Below are positions 16,564-24,780 of a DNA stretch of 58,930 bases, one piece after another (position 1 is the first letter of the stretch; each line of letters opens with the position of its first letter). The position numbers and the translations under genes were made by a program. Source of the stretch: Blautia sp. GTDB taxonomy: Bacteria; Bacillota; Clostridia; Lachnospirales; Lachnospiraceae. The stretch lies in contig JAETNR010000025.1 of NCBI GenBank assembly GCA_021772055.1, positions 1 to 58,930 on the forward strand, read 5' to 3'. The notes under the pieces are model-generated. The model did no database searches and was not told where the DNA came from. It saw nothing but the letters and a program-made list of their open reading frames with translations.

Positions 16564-17272
16564 ATCGGTACCCCTTTCCCCAGACGGTTTTGATCAGGAC
16601 TGGATTTTTGGGATCATTTTCAATTTTTCTGCGGAGATTCCGGATATGGACCATCAGAGTATTGTTTGCACCGTAATAATATGGCTCATTCCAGATGGCC
16701 TCATAAAGGCGTTCCGCAGAAAAAATCTGTCTGCGGTTTTTGACCAGCAATAGCAAAAGCGCATATTCTGTATCAGTAAGGTTCAGGACTTTTCCTCCGG
16801 TGCGGACCTGTTCTTCTCCTTCATCGATTTCCAGGTGGTGAAAGTGAATGATGCCGGGCTTGGGGGCAGGGGATTCGATTTCTTTTCCTTTATATACCTG
16901 GTAACGTCGAATGAGGGCTTTGGAGCGGCTGATCAATTCGCTGTAAGAAAAGGGCTTTGCCAGATAATCATCCCCGCCGCTGGAAAATCCCAGGGTTTTG
17001 TCGCTGTCCTTCGTACGTGCGCTTAAGAAAAGGATGGGGGCATTGCTGATTTTTCGGATTTCCAGGCAGGTCTGGTAGCCGTTTAAACCGGGCATCATAA
17101 TATCCAGGATGATGAGGTCAAAGCAATGGCCGGCAAGCTTTTGAAGGGCTTCGGTGCCGCTTTTGGCTTTCTCTGTCACAAACCCTTCTCCTGTTAATAA
17201 AATCTGTATGATTTCCCGGATTTCCGGGTTGTCGTCTACCACTAAAATATGGGAAGTTTCTATATTTGTCAT
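16556..17272 (-). CDS. OmpR/PhoB-type response regulator
   Basis: The receiver domain covers about 1-125, with the acidic pair in VVDDN, the phospho-acceptor D57 in LIILDIMMPG and the conserved lysine in LAKPF. The winged-helix DNA-binding domain covers about 140-236 (LNLTDTEYALLLLLVKN, ending VWGKGYRC). I chose the ATG at 17272 because a GGGAG site precedes it and the receiver fold starts there; an ATG 22 codons upstream is in frame but adds basic, unrelated residues. It forms an operon with the kinase and is divergent from the glycosyltransferase/YfhO pair, a likely target. Confidence 0.92.
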   Translation of the reverse strand: MTNIETSHILVVDDNPEIREIIQILLTGEGFVTEKAKSGTEALQKLAGHCFDLIILDIMMPGLNGYQTCLEIRKISNAPILFLSARTKDSDKTLGFSSGGDDYLAKPFSYSELISRSKALIRRYQVYKGKEIESPAPKPGIIHFHHLEIDEGEEQVRTGGKVLNLTDTEYALLLLLVKNRRQIFSAERLYEAIWNEPYYYGANNTLMVHIRNLRRKIENDPKNPVLIKTVWGKGYRCD

Positions 17273-17308
17273 GCGTTCTCCCTTGTTGTCATTGGTTTTT
17301 CTATACCT

Positions 17309-17338
17309 ATTATAACGTATTTTCATAATAATGGGCAA
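17309..17338 (-). promoter_or_regulatory. Promoter of the two-component operon
   Basis: On the minus strand TTGCCC (complement of 17333-17338) and TATAAT (17309-17314) are spaced by 18 bp, 37 bp before the regulator ATG. Confidence 0.6.
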
Positions 17339-17340
17339 TT

Positions 17341-17395
17341 CTTAAGAAATCTTTAGATTTTCTTTCGGCATAACTTAAGAAATGAGGGGTAGAAT
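17341..17395 (+). promoter_or_regulatory. Direct repeats in the divergent promoter region, candidate response-regulator sites
   Basis: CTTAAGAAAT occurs at 17341-17350 and again at 17374-17383, 33 bp apart (about three helical turns). The first is followed by a partial copy, CTTTAG (17351-17356). TAGAAT (17390-17395) is a possible -10 for the glycosyltransferase gene and has no good -35, as expected for an activated promoter. OmpR-type regulators typically bind such direct hexamer repeats. Confidence 0.5.
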
Positions 17396-17432
17396 CCGTA
17401 AATAGATAAAGAAATTATTGGAGGTACGGAAA

Positions 17433-18374
17433 ATGACAAAGATTACAGTGGTGATTCCCTGCTTTAATGAAGAGGATGCGCTGATGATATATTACTGGGA
17501 GATGGAAAAGGTCATGGAGGAGATGAAAGAGGCAGAGTTTGAACTGTTGTTTGTGGATGATGGTTCTGCGGATCATTCTCTTGCGATTATGAAAAAGCTT
17601 CATGAGAAGGATAAAAGGTGCAGATATCTTTCCTTTTCCCGTAATTTTGGAAAAGAGGCCGCAATTTATGCAGGGCTCAAAAACGCGAAAGGGGATTATG
17701 TTGCGGTAATGGATGTGGATCTGCAGGATCCTCCTGCTCTCCTTCCGAAAATGTACCGGATATTACAGGAGGAAGATTTTGACAATGTGGCAACAAAGAG
17801 GGCAGACAGAGCAGGTGAACCGAGAATCCGTTCTTTTTTGTCTGAGAGTTTTTACAAATTCATCAATAAAATTTCAGGAACAGAGATTGTGGACGGGGCG
17901 AGGGATTACCGCCTGATGAGGCGGAAAATGGTGGATGCGGTATTGGAAATGAGTGAGTATAACCGCTTTTCCAAAGGGATATTCGAATGGGTTGGTTTCC
18001 GGACGAAATGGCTGGAATTTGATCATGTGGACCGAAGTGCAGGGAAAACAAAGTGGTCTGTCGGGAAGCTGTTTCGGTACTCTCTGGAAGGGATTACGGG
18101 ATTTTCTGTGGCGCCTTTATCTTTGGCAGCGGTGATCGGGGTTTTGTTTTGCATGCTGTCTTTTATTATGATCCTGGTGATTATTATGAGAACTGCGATC
18201 TGGGGAGACCCGGTAGCGGGGTGGCCTTCGCTGGTGTGCATCATCTTTCTCGTAAGCGGGATCCAGCTGTTTTGTACAGGAATCGTAGGACAGTATTTAT
18301 CAAAAACTTATCTGGAAACAAAGCACAGGCCGATTTTTATCCTTCGGGAGTCCAGTGAGGAGGGGGAGCAGTGA
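17433..18374 (+). CDS. CsbB/GtrB-like family 2 glycosyltransferase
   Basis: This DPM1-like GT2 has the opening VVIPCFNEEDA, the acidic cluster MDVDLQDPPALLPKM, and two C-terminal membrane helices (about 235-260 and 268-295). Such enzymes load a sugar onto undecaprenyl phosphate on the inner face of the membrane. GGAGG at 17420-17424 supports the ATG at 17433; a TTG start at 17418 is less likely. The last codons overlap the next gene. In Bacillus subtilis, CsbB works with YfhO to put GlcNAc on lipoteichoic acid; the same gene pair is present here. Confidence 0.88.
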   Translation: MTKITVVIPCFNEEDALMIYYWEMEKVMEEMKEAEFELLFVDDGSADHSLAIMKKLHEKDKRCRYLSFSRNFGKEAAIYAGLKNAKGDYVAVMDVDLQDPPALLPKMYRILQEEDFDNVATKRADRAGEPRIRSFLSESFYKFINKISGTEIVDGARDYRLMRRKMVDAVLEMSEYNRFSKGIFEWVGFRTKWLEFDHVDRSAGKTKWSVGKLFRYSLEGITGFSVAPLSLAAVIGVLFCMLSFIMILVIIMRTAIWGDPVAGWPSLVCIIFLVSGIQLFCTGIVGQYLSKTYLETKHRPIFILRESSEEGEQ

Positions 18375-20986
18375 GAACACGGAAAAAGGGTCGTTGGGAA
18401 CAGAAGGAGGTGCTGTGCTGTGCAGCTCTGGGAATTTTGACCATTGGATTGTGTCTGCTGCTTTGCGGAACTGACCGGGTATTTGGATCGAAAGTGGACT
18501 GGATCAGTCAGCATAGTGTGATCGCGGATTATTTCCGGCAGCAATTTTATGATACGGGGGAGCTGTTTCCGGAATTTGCGGCAAACTTAGGAGGCGGGCA
18601 GAATATCTACAATTTTGCTTATTACGGTTTGGATAGTCCTGTGATCTTAGTCTCGTATCTGTTTCCTTTTGTAAAAATGGGTGATTATCTGATGGGAGCG
18701 TCTGTTGTGCTGCTTGGGAGTGCCGTGATCCTGCTGTACTGCTGGCTGAGGGCAAGGAGATTTTCCAGGAAGATCGCTTTCGGAACTGCAGTGATGTTTT
18801 TGCTGGCAGGGCCTATGATTTTCCATTCTTATAATCATGTAATGTTTGTAAATTATATGCCCTTTTTGTGTATGGGACTTTGGGGAATTGACAGGTATTT
18901 TGAAAAGAAAAAGGGAGTATTGTTTACCGTAAGCACCTTTTTGATGATCATGACCAGTTTTTATTTTAGTATTTGCGGGATACTGGTACTGGTCTTGTAT
19001 GGACTCCACCGCTATTTTCATGTGGAAAGCCTGCGGGGGACAAGGGTAACAATCCGGGGATTTCTGAAGGATGGAATCTGCTTTGGGATGCACTTGCTTG
19101 TGGCTGTGATGATGAGCGGGGTGCTGCTGGTGCCTGCGGCACTGGCTCTGAGCGGAAGAGGCGGAGCAAGAGGCGGGACTGACCTGGCGGAGCTTCTGTG
19201 CCCGGGAATGGAGATATGGCGTTTTGTATACTCAGGGTATGGAATCGGGCTGACTACACTGGTAATTACGGTTTTGATTTCAGGGCTTTTTTATAAAAAG
19301 CTGTATGAGAGGGTGCTGGCGTATGGAACAGTGATCGTTTTGATCTTTCCGGTGTTTTCCTGGGCGCTGAACGGAGGTCTCTATATCCGGGACAAGGCTT
19401 TGATTCCTTTTTTGCCGCTATTATGCTACATGATTGCTTATTATCTTGATAAGATGGAGAAAGGGGAGATCTCGTTTTTGCGTGGGATCCTGTCCTGCTT
19501 TTTGACGCTTGTTTTGTTATATCCGGGGCGTGAAAGTGCAGGAAATTCCAGATATTGGTCCCTGATTCTGGCAGACGGGGCTATTATGAGTGTGTGTATT
19601 CTGGTGTTTTACAGGAAAAAGAAAGTTGGTTTTTTGGTGATTCCTCCTATCGCTTTTCTGCTGGTGTTTGCAGGTGCGTATCACAGCGGGGCAGACAGGA
19701 TGCTGGATAAGGAATTTTATGAGGAGATAACAGAGGCGGAAATCGGGGAAGCGATGGAAAAGGTATTGGAAGAAGACAGGGGATTTTATCGGATGGAGCA
19801 GCTGGGGACTGGGACGGAAAATACGGCAAATCTGAACAGGATCTGGAGTATGGGGCAATATGTGTCATCTGTTTATTCTTCTTCCTATCATGCCGATTAT
19901 GCTGATTTCCGGCAGAATGTGTTTGAAACGGAGGAGCCTCTGCGAAATTTCCTGATGCAGCCTGTTTCCAGAAATCCGTTGTTCCAGAAATTTATGGGCG
20001 TAAAGTATCTGATTGTAAATGCTGATGGAGAGGATGCTGAGAAGGGGATTCCGGGGTATGAGCTTTATGATTGGACTGGCAATGTGGAGATTTATCGTAA
20101 TGAAAATGTTTCCCCGGTTATTTATGGAACGGACAGGGTGATTTCAGAGAAGATCTATCAAGGGCTGGAGTTTCCATATAACCAGCTGGCGCTGATGGAT
20201 CATGCGGTTGCAGAGAACGGAAATGCGTATAGGGATAGCAGTGTGCCGGAAAAGGTGTATCCGGCAGATTTTATGCTTCCGGAAATGGAGGAAGAGGGCA
20301 GTACAATTGAAAAGACTGACGCAGGATATCATATTAAAATGAAAAATAGGGAGGGAGTTTCCGTTTCTTTAGGGACGGATAAGGTACCGGAAGAAAGTTG
20401 TATACTATTCCTGCAATTTAAGGTAAGAAATCATAAACCGTCAAATGACGTGGGCATCTGGGTAGAAAGGGAGAAGAATACTTTATGTGCGGAGAATCAT
20501 CTCTATTATAATGGAAACACGACCTTTACCTATGCAGTCCTTTTAAAACCGGGGCAGAAGGAAGCGGCAGTGGATCTGAACAAAGGGGATTATGAAATAC
20601 TGGAGATACAGAGCTGTTTATTTCCCTGGTCAGAGCAGATATCCCGTAAATATAGCCAAAGCCTTTACCAGTCAGAGTTTGTCCCGGATAAGACGCTGAC
20701 AAAAGGAAACCGGATCGCGGGAAATATTGATATGAAAAAGGACGGTTTCCTGATCACTACGATTCCCTATGAAGAAAATTTCCGGGTATTGGCGGATGGA
20801 GAGGAAGTCTCCTGTGAAAAAGTGAATACAGCATTTCTGGGTCTGACATTAAAGGCAGGGGCACATAGTATAGAAATCATCTATCGCGCTCCCGGGCTGC
20901 AGGCAGGAAAGATGCTGTCCATTGCAGGGATTCTTATGTTTGCGGGAATTTGCATTAAGGAAAGTTTCGCAGCACGTTGCAGGTAG
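18371..20986 (+). CDS. YfhO-family membrane glycosyltransferase
   Basis: The 871-residue protein has about twelve hydrophobic helices in the first 450 residues, with an early acidic extracellular loop (DWISQHSVIADYFR). A long extracytoplasmic C-terminal domain (about 470-845) and one final helix follow. This is the YfhO layout of a GT-C-like transferase that moves an undecaprenyl-phosphate-linked sugar to an extracellular acceptor. It starts at GTG 18371, sharing GTGA with the stop of the CsbB-like gene, so the two are tightly coupled. The acceptor is inferred to be a teichoic-acid-type polymer. Confidence 0.85.
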   Translation: MRTRKKGRWEQKEVLCCAALGILTIGLCLLLCGTDRVFGSKVDWISQHSVIADYFRQQFYDTGELFPEFAANLGGGQNIYNFAYYGLDSPVILVSYLFPFVKMGDYLMGASVVLLGSAVILLYCWLRARRFSRKIAFGTAVMFLLAGPMIFHSYNHVMFVNYMPFLCMGLWGIDRYFEKKKGVLFTVSTFLMIMTSFYFSICGILVLVLYGLHRYFHVESLRGTRVTIRGFLKDGICFGMHLLVAVMMSGVLLVPAALALSGRGGARGGTDLAELLCPGMEIWRFVYSGYGIGLTTLVITVLISGLFYKKLYERVLAYGTVIVLIFPVFSWALNGGLYIRDKALIPFLPLLCYMIAYYLDKMEKGEISFLRGILSCFLTLVLLYPGRESAGNSRYWSLILADGAIMSVCILVFYRKKKVGFLVIPPIAFLLVFAGAYHSGADRMLDKEFYEEITEAEIGEAMEKVLEEDRGFYRMEQLGTGTENTANLNRIWSMGQYVSSVYSSSYHADYADFRQNVFETEEPLRNFLMQPVSRNPLFQKFMGVKYLIVNADGEDAEKGIPGYELYDWTGNVEIYRNENVSPVIYGTDRVISEKIYQGLEFPYNQLALMDHAVAENGNAYRDSSVPEKVYPADFMLPEMEEEGSTIEKTDAGYHIKMKNREGVSVSLGTDKVPEESCILFLQFKVRNHKPSNDVGIWVEREKNTLCAENHLYYNGNTTFTYAVLLKPGQKEAAVDLNKGDYEILEIQSCLFPWSEQISRKYSQSLYQSEFVPDKTLTKGNRIAGNIDMKKDGFLITTIPYEENFRVLADGEEVSCEKVNTAFLGLTLKAGAHSIEIIYRAPGLQAGKMLSIAGILMFAGICIKESFAARCR

Positions 20987-21082
20987 CATATGCCCTGATT
21001 TGGCTGGGGAGATAGACAGCGTTTACCAGGTATAAAGAGATAACATTGTAAAGATAGCGCGGAATTTGTCGAACGATTTTCT

Positions 21083-21111
21083 TTGGCAGATTCTGCGTTT
21101 TGTGTTATGCT
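21083..21111 (+). promoter_or_regulatory. Promoter of the Rpn-type pseudogene
   Basis: TTGGCA (21083-21088) and TATGCT (21106-21111) are spaced by 17 bp. A leader follows that contains the inverted repeat ATTTCATTG (21153-21161)/CAATGAAAT (21183-21191), just before an AAGGAGGG ribosome binding site. Confidence 0.55.
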
Positions 21112-21209
21112 TGGGTTAGTAACGGGACATCTGGTTCCTGAGATCTGTTTTCATTTCATTGCTTCCAATCGAAGCAGCATTCCAATGAAATCATATAAGG
21201 AGGGTATTT

Positions 21210-22030
21210 ATGAGGAATAAATTACAGCAATTGTTTCCTACAATTAAGAGCAGGAAGGAAATAATGGAGGAGATTCAAGGGAATGATACATTGTCAGCTA
21301 TGTTTTCTGAGTGGACAGAGGAGCAGCAGGAGGAATTTTTAGATTTTACTACCGGTGCAAGGGGAGTTAGAATCTTGTATGATTCATTTTTTAGGGAAAT
21401 TTTGAATCCCGAAACTGTTCCGGAGCGTTTAAATGACCTGCTTTCCCTTCTTTTGGGAAAGAAAGTTCGGATTCTTCATGTTTTGCCTTCTGATAATTCC
21501 AGGCTTGGGGATGAATCCTCATTGGTGATTATGGATATTGTAGTGCAATTAGACGATGGCGCAAACTTCTGCAGAAATATCTTTTTATTCCCCTTGACAT
21601 ATTTTATGAGAGCCTTCAAAATAAAGGTATCAGGAACAAACTTGATGCATGGCTGGCATTTCTCTACAGCGATGATCCGGAAACGATTTCCTTTATTATA
21701 AAACAGTACCCGGATTTTAAAGCCATGTACGCACATATTTATGATATTTGTCAGAATATAGAGAAGGTGATGGGGATGTTTTCAAAAGAACTGAGGGAAT
21801 TAGATAGAAATACTGTTCAGCTAATGATTGATGAAATGCAGGGTACGATCAATGAGCAGCAGGGTACGATCAATGAGCAGCAGGGTACGATCAATGAGCA
21901 GCAGGGTACGATCAATGAGCAGCAGGGTACGATCAATGAGCAGCAGAATACTATTCAGGAACTGCAGACGTTGGTTGACAATTTACGCAAAGAATTAGCG
22001 GAAACCCGGATACATAAGGAAGGAAAATAA
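21210..22030 (+). pseudogene. Rpn/PD-(D/E)XK-type nuclease gene with internal out-of-frame deletion
   Basis: The first frame starts as a typical Rpn-family (recombination-promoting nuclease, once called putative transposase) N-terminus with VVMDIVVQLDDGA-type sequence up to about 21560. From about 21565 the family continuation is in another frame: it reads LLQKYLFIPLDIFYES, then GIRNKLDAWLAFL, DDPETISFIIKQYPDF, and joins AHIYDICQNIEKVMGMF near 21730. The segment expected between these parts, which carries the nuclease core, is missing. A deletion with frameshift therefore split one gene. The C-terminal end carries five perfect GTINEQQ heptads. It may still make short peptides from either frame. 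Confidence 0.75.
21841..21945 (+). repeat. Five tandem 21-bp repeats encoding GTINEQQ
   Basis: The unit GGGTACGATCAATGAGCAGC plus one base is repeated five times without variation except at the last two bases of the final copy. Each unit encodes one coiled-coil heptad. Near identity implies recent slippage expansion. Confidence 0.95.
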
Positions 22031-22100
22031 AAGCAGCAGGATAACTATGGGCTGAACTGCCGGGGATAAAAATATTTAGAAATTTCGGAGGATAAGCAGC

Positions 22101-24509
22101 ATGAAGAAATGGGCAAGGGCAAGATATCAGTTAAATCTGCCATTAGGAGAGAATGGAACCAAGGTGACGGCATCACCGGAGCATCTGGCTCTGGCGCGGG
22201 AGGCCGGACGGGAGGGAATGGTACTTCTGAAGAACAGAAACCGGATCCTGCCTGTAAATTCCGACACAGGTCTTGCTTTATTTGGAAAAGGTGTGTTTGA
22301 TTATGTAAAGGGAGGCGGAGGAAGCGGTGATGTGACAGTTTCCCATATCCGCAATTTGTATGACGGACTCACCATGCGGGAAAAACCTGCGCGGATTTTT
22401 GAGCCGCTGGCAGAGTATTATAGGGAAAATGTGGAGAAACAGTATCGGGAGGGTGCAATACCGGGGATGATCGTGGAGCCGGAGATACCGGGTGAGCTTC
22501 TGGAAGAGGCAAAGAAGTTTACGGATACTGCGGTTGTCGTGATCAGCCGTTTTTCAGGAGAGGGCTGGGATCGGCAGTGTGTGGCCTATGAGGGGCAGGT
22601 CCCTTCCGAAGCAGAGCAGGCCAGGCGGAGCAGCCTGATTTTTGAAAAAAGTGATTATTATCTCACGGCAAAAGAAGAGGCAATGGTTGATACGGTAAAA
22701 GAAAATTTTGCCAAGGTAATTGTAGTTCTTAATGTTGGGGGAATGGTAGATACCACCTGGTTTGCAGAGGATGACCAAATCTCCTCTGTGCTGATGGCAT
22801 GGCAGGGTGGCATGGAAGGCGGAGTTGCCATGGCAGACGTGCTTCTTGGGGAAGTGAATCCGTCCGGTAAGCTTTCCGATACCTTTGCCAAAAGCCTGGA
22901 GGCTTATCCATCCACAGAGAATTTCCACGAATCTCCGGATTATGTGGATTACACAGAGGATATCTATGTGGGCTATCGCTACTTTGAAACCATGAATCAG
23001 GGGAAGAGCCAGGTAAACTATCCCTTTGGATTCGGTCTGTCTTATACGGACTTTCAGATGACCCCTCTTTGGGCAGGCGAAAAAGACGGACAGATTTCCG
23101 TAGGTGTCCAGGTGAGAAATACAGGCGCTTATGCAGGGAAAGAAGTTGTCCAGGTTTACGTCTGTGCACCACAGGGACTTCTCGGAAAGGCTGCAAAATC
23201 ACTGATTGCCTTTGAAAAGACGAAAGAACTGAAGCCTTGTGAATCCCAGGTACTTACCCTTACCTTCCCTGTAGCTTCCATGGCATCCTATGATGACCTT
23301 GGAAAAGTGGCAAAATCCGCTTATGTGCTGGAAAAGGGCGTATACCGTTTCTTTGTTGGAAATTCTGTACGGGACGGCCGGCTGCTGGATTATACCTGGT
23401 CAACGGAAGAAAATATCGTGACTCAGCAGCTTCAGGAGAAAGGTGCCCCGTCAAAGTTAAAGAAACGTCTCCTTGCAGACGGAAGTTATGAACTGCTTCC
23501 TCCTCGCACGCCGAATGACCATAGGGAGAATGGTCTTGGCTGGAGCGGTGAGGAGACAGAGGGAATCACTCCGGCTGTGCGCTACCGCGGGCGTTATGAA
23601 CTTTGGCCATCCGATCCGGTGGAAAGGATCATGCTGGACGATGTTGCATCCGGGAAAAACACTCTGGAAGAATTTATGGACCAGCTTTCTGTAGAAGACC
23701 TGACAGAGCTTCTTGGCGGCCAGCCCAATACAGGTGTTGCCAATACTTTTGGCTTTGGCAACCTTCCGGAATACGGTGTTCCGAATCTGATGACTGCAGA
23801 TGGGCCTGCAGGACTTCGGATCGCTCCGGAATGCGGTATTTATACAACCGCATGGCCATGTGCTACGCTTCTGGCCTGCACCTGGAACAGGGATCTTGTA
23901 AAAGCCGTAGGATATGCGGGCGCAGGAGAAGTGAAAGAAAATAACATTTCCGTATGGCTGACTCCTGCATTAAATATTCACAGAAGTCCTCTCTGCGGAA
24001 GGAATTTTGAATATTATTCCGAAGATCCCTTCCTTGCAGGAGAAATGGCGGCAGCCATGGTAGATGGGATTCAGTCCAGGGGAATTGCGGCTACAGTGAA
24101 GCATTTTGCATGCAATAATAAAGAAACAAACCGGAAGGAAAGCGATTCCCGTGTATCAGAGCGCGCCCTCCGTGAGATTTATCTGAAAGGTTTTGAGATC
24201 ATCGTGAAGAAATCCCAGCCATGGGCTTTGATGACCGCATACAACATGATCAACGGACACCGTGCATCCGAAAACAAAGAGCTTCTGGAAGACATCCTGC
24301 GGGGCGAGTGGGGCTACCAGGGAGTAATCACCACAGACTGGTGGACCAAAGGGGAGCACTACAAAGAGGCAAAAGCAGGAAACGACATTAAAATGGGAAC
24401 CGGATATCCTGAGCGGGTTCTGATGGCTTTGGAAAAAGGCCTGATCACAAAAGAGGAGATCAAAAGCTGTGCAAGAAGAGTGCTGGAAATGATCCTGAAA
24501 ACAGACTGA
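22101..24509 (+). CDS. GH3 beta-glycosidase with permuted domain order
   Basis: The 802-residue protein has the usual GH3 C-terminal sandwich domain first (EGMVLLKNRNRILPV near 40, SDTFAKSLEAYPS) and then a fibronectin-III-like part (YPFGFGLSYTDF, then VQVRNTGAYAGKEVVQVYV). The catalytic barrel comes last (from about 530). The barrel contains TADGPAGLR, GRNFEYYSEDP, KHFACNN (K667, H668) and the nucleophile D746 in VITTDWW. This reversed order is known from some clostridial and ruminococcal beta-glucosidases. There is no signal peptide, so it would act on imported oligosaccharides. It stands alone, with no transporter beside it; the sugar specificity cannot be read from the sequence. Confidence 0.9.
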   Translation: MKKWARARYQLNLPLGENGTKVTASPEHLALAREAGREGMVLLKNRNRILPVNSDTGLALFGKGVFDYVKGGGGSGDVTVSHIRNLYDGLTMREKPARIFEPLAEYYRENVEKQYREGAIPGMIVEPEIPGELLEEAKKFTDTAVVVISRFSGEGWDRQCVAYEGQVPSEAEQARRSSLIFEKSDYYLTAKEEAMVDTVKENFAKVIVVLNVGGMVDTTWFAEDDQISSVLMAWQGGMEGGVAMADVLLGEVNPSGKLSDTFAKSLEAYPSTENFHESPDYVDYTEDIYVGYRYFETMNQGKSQVNYPFGFGLSYTDFQMTPLWAGEKDGQISVGVQVRNTGAYAGKEVVQVYVCAPQGLLGKAAKSLIAFEKTKELKPCESQVLTLTFPVASMASYDDLGKVAKSAYVLEKGVYRFFVGNSVRDGRLLDYTWSTEENIVTQQLQEKGAPSKLKKRLLADGSYELLPPRTPNDHRENGLGWSGEETEGITPAVRYRGRYELWPSDPVERIMLDDVASGKNTLEEFMDQLSVEDLTELLGGQPNTGVANTFGFGNLPEYGVPNLMTADGPAGLRIAPECGIYTTAWPCATLLACTWNRDLVKAVGYAGAGEVKENNISVWLTPALNIHRSPLCGRNFEYYSEDPFLAGEMAAAMVDGIQSRGIAATVKHFACNNKETNRKESDSRVSERALREIYLKGFEIIVKKSQPWALMTAYNMINGHRASENKELLEDILRGEWGYQGVITTDWWTKGEHYKEAKAGNDIKMGTGYPERVLMALEKGLITKEEIKSCARRVLEMILKTD

Positions 24510-24570
24510 TCTGTCCTGCGTGAGATGTAACCGGATTATGGAGAATTATTACAGATAAAATACAAAGCTC

Positions 24571-24637
24571 TTGACAACAGGGGAAGTTCATCTTATTATT
24601 TTCTATAAGTATGTTTGAAGAAAATAATAAGATGAAC
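24571..24637 (+). promoter_or_regulatory. Promoter overlapped by a perfect 19-bp inverted repeat
   Basis: TTGACA (24571-24576) and TATTAT (24594-24599) are spaced by 17 bp. A perfect palindrome with 19-bp arms, GTTCATCTTATTATTTTCT (24586-24604) and its complement (24619-24637), is separated by 14 bp. The left arm covers the -10 and the right arm lies just past the expected start. As the transcript would contain only the right arm, this looks like a DNA operator rather than an RNA hairpin. Confidence 0.6.
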
Positions 24638-24666
24638 GAATGCTTTCCCTTTTTGAGAGGAACATA

Positions 24667-24725
24667 GACTGAAGCAGTGTATGAGAAACAGTCGGTCTTT
24701 CTGTTAAGAAGGGCGGGCTGTTTTT
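24667..24725 (+). terminator. Terminator/attenuator hairpin in the PRTase leader
   Basis: AAACAG (24686-24691) pairs with CTGTTT (24718-24723) around an inner GTCTTTC/GAAGGGC stem (24695-24701 and 24708-24714), followed by TTTTTC. An alternative pairing GACTG (24667-24671) with CAGTC (24689-24693) would break its base. It stands between the promoter at 24571 and the gene at 24781, so it may act as an attenuator. Confidence 0.45.
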
Positions 24726-24780
24726 CTTGTTATGATACAGAGGGCGAATACGATACGGAGAAAGGTGAGGTAGAGTACAC

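Noticed and set aside
21841..21945. Possible CRISPR-like array
   Set aside because: The 21-bp units are contiguous with no spacers and are in frame, encoding heptads; the same reasoning applies to 36970-37167 and 55201-55272.
24586..24637. Rho-independent terminator of the GH3 gene
   Set aside because: The 19-bp stem is AT-rich, has a 14-base loop and no immediate U run, and it overlaps a well-spaced promoter.
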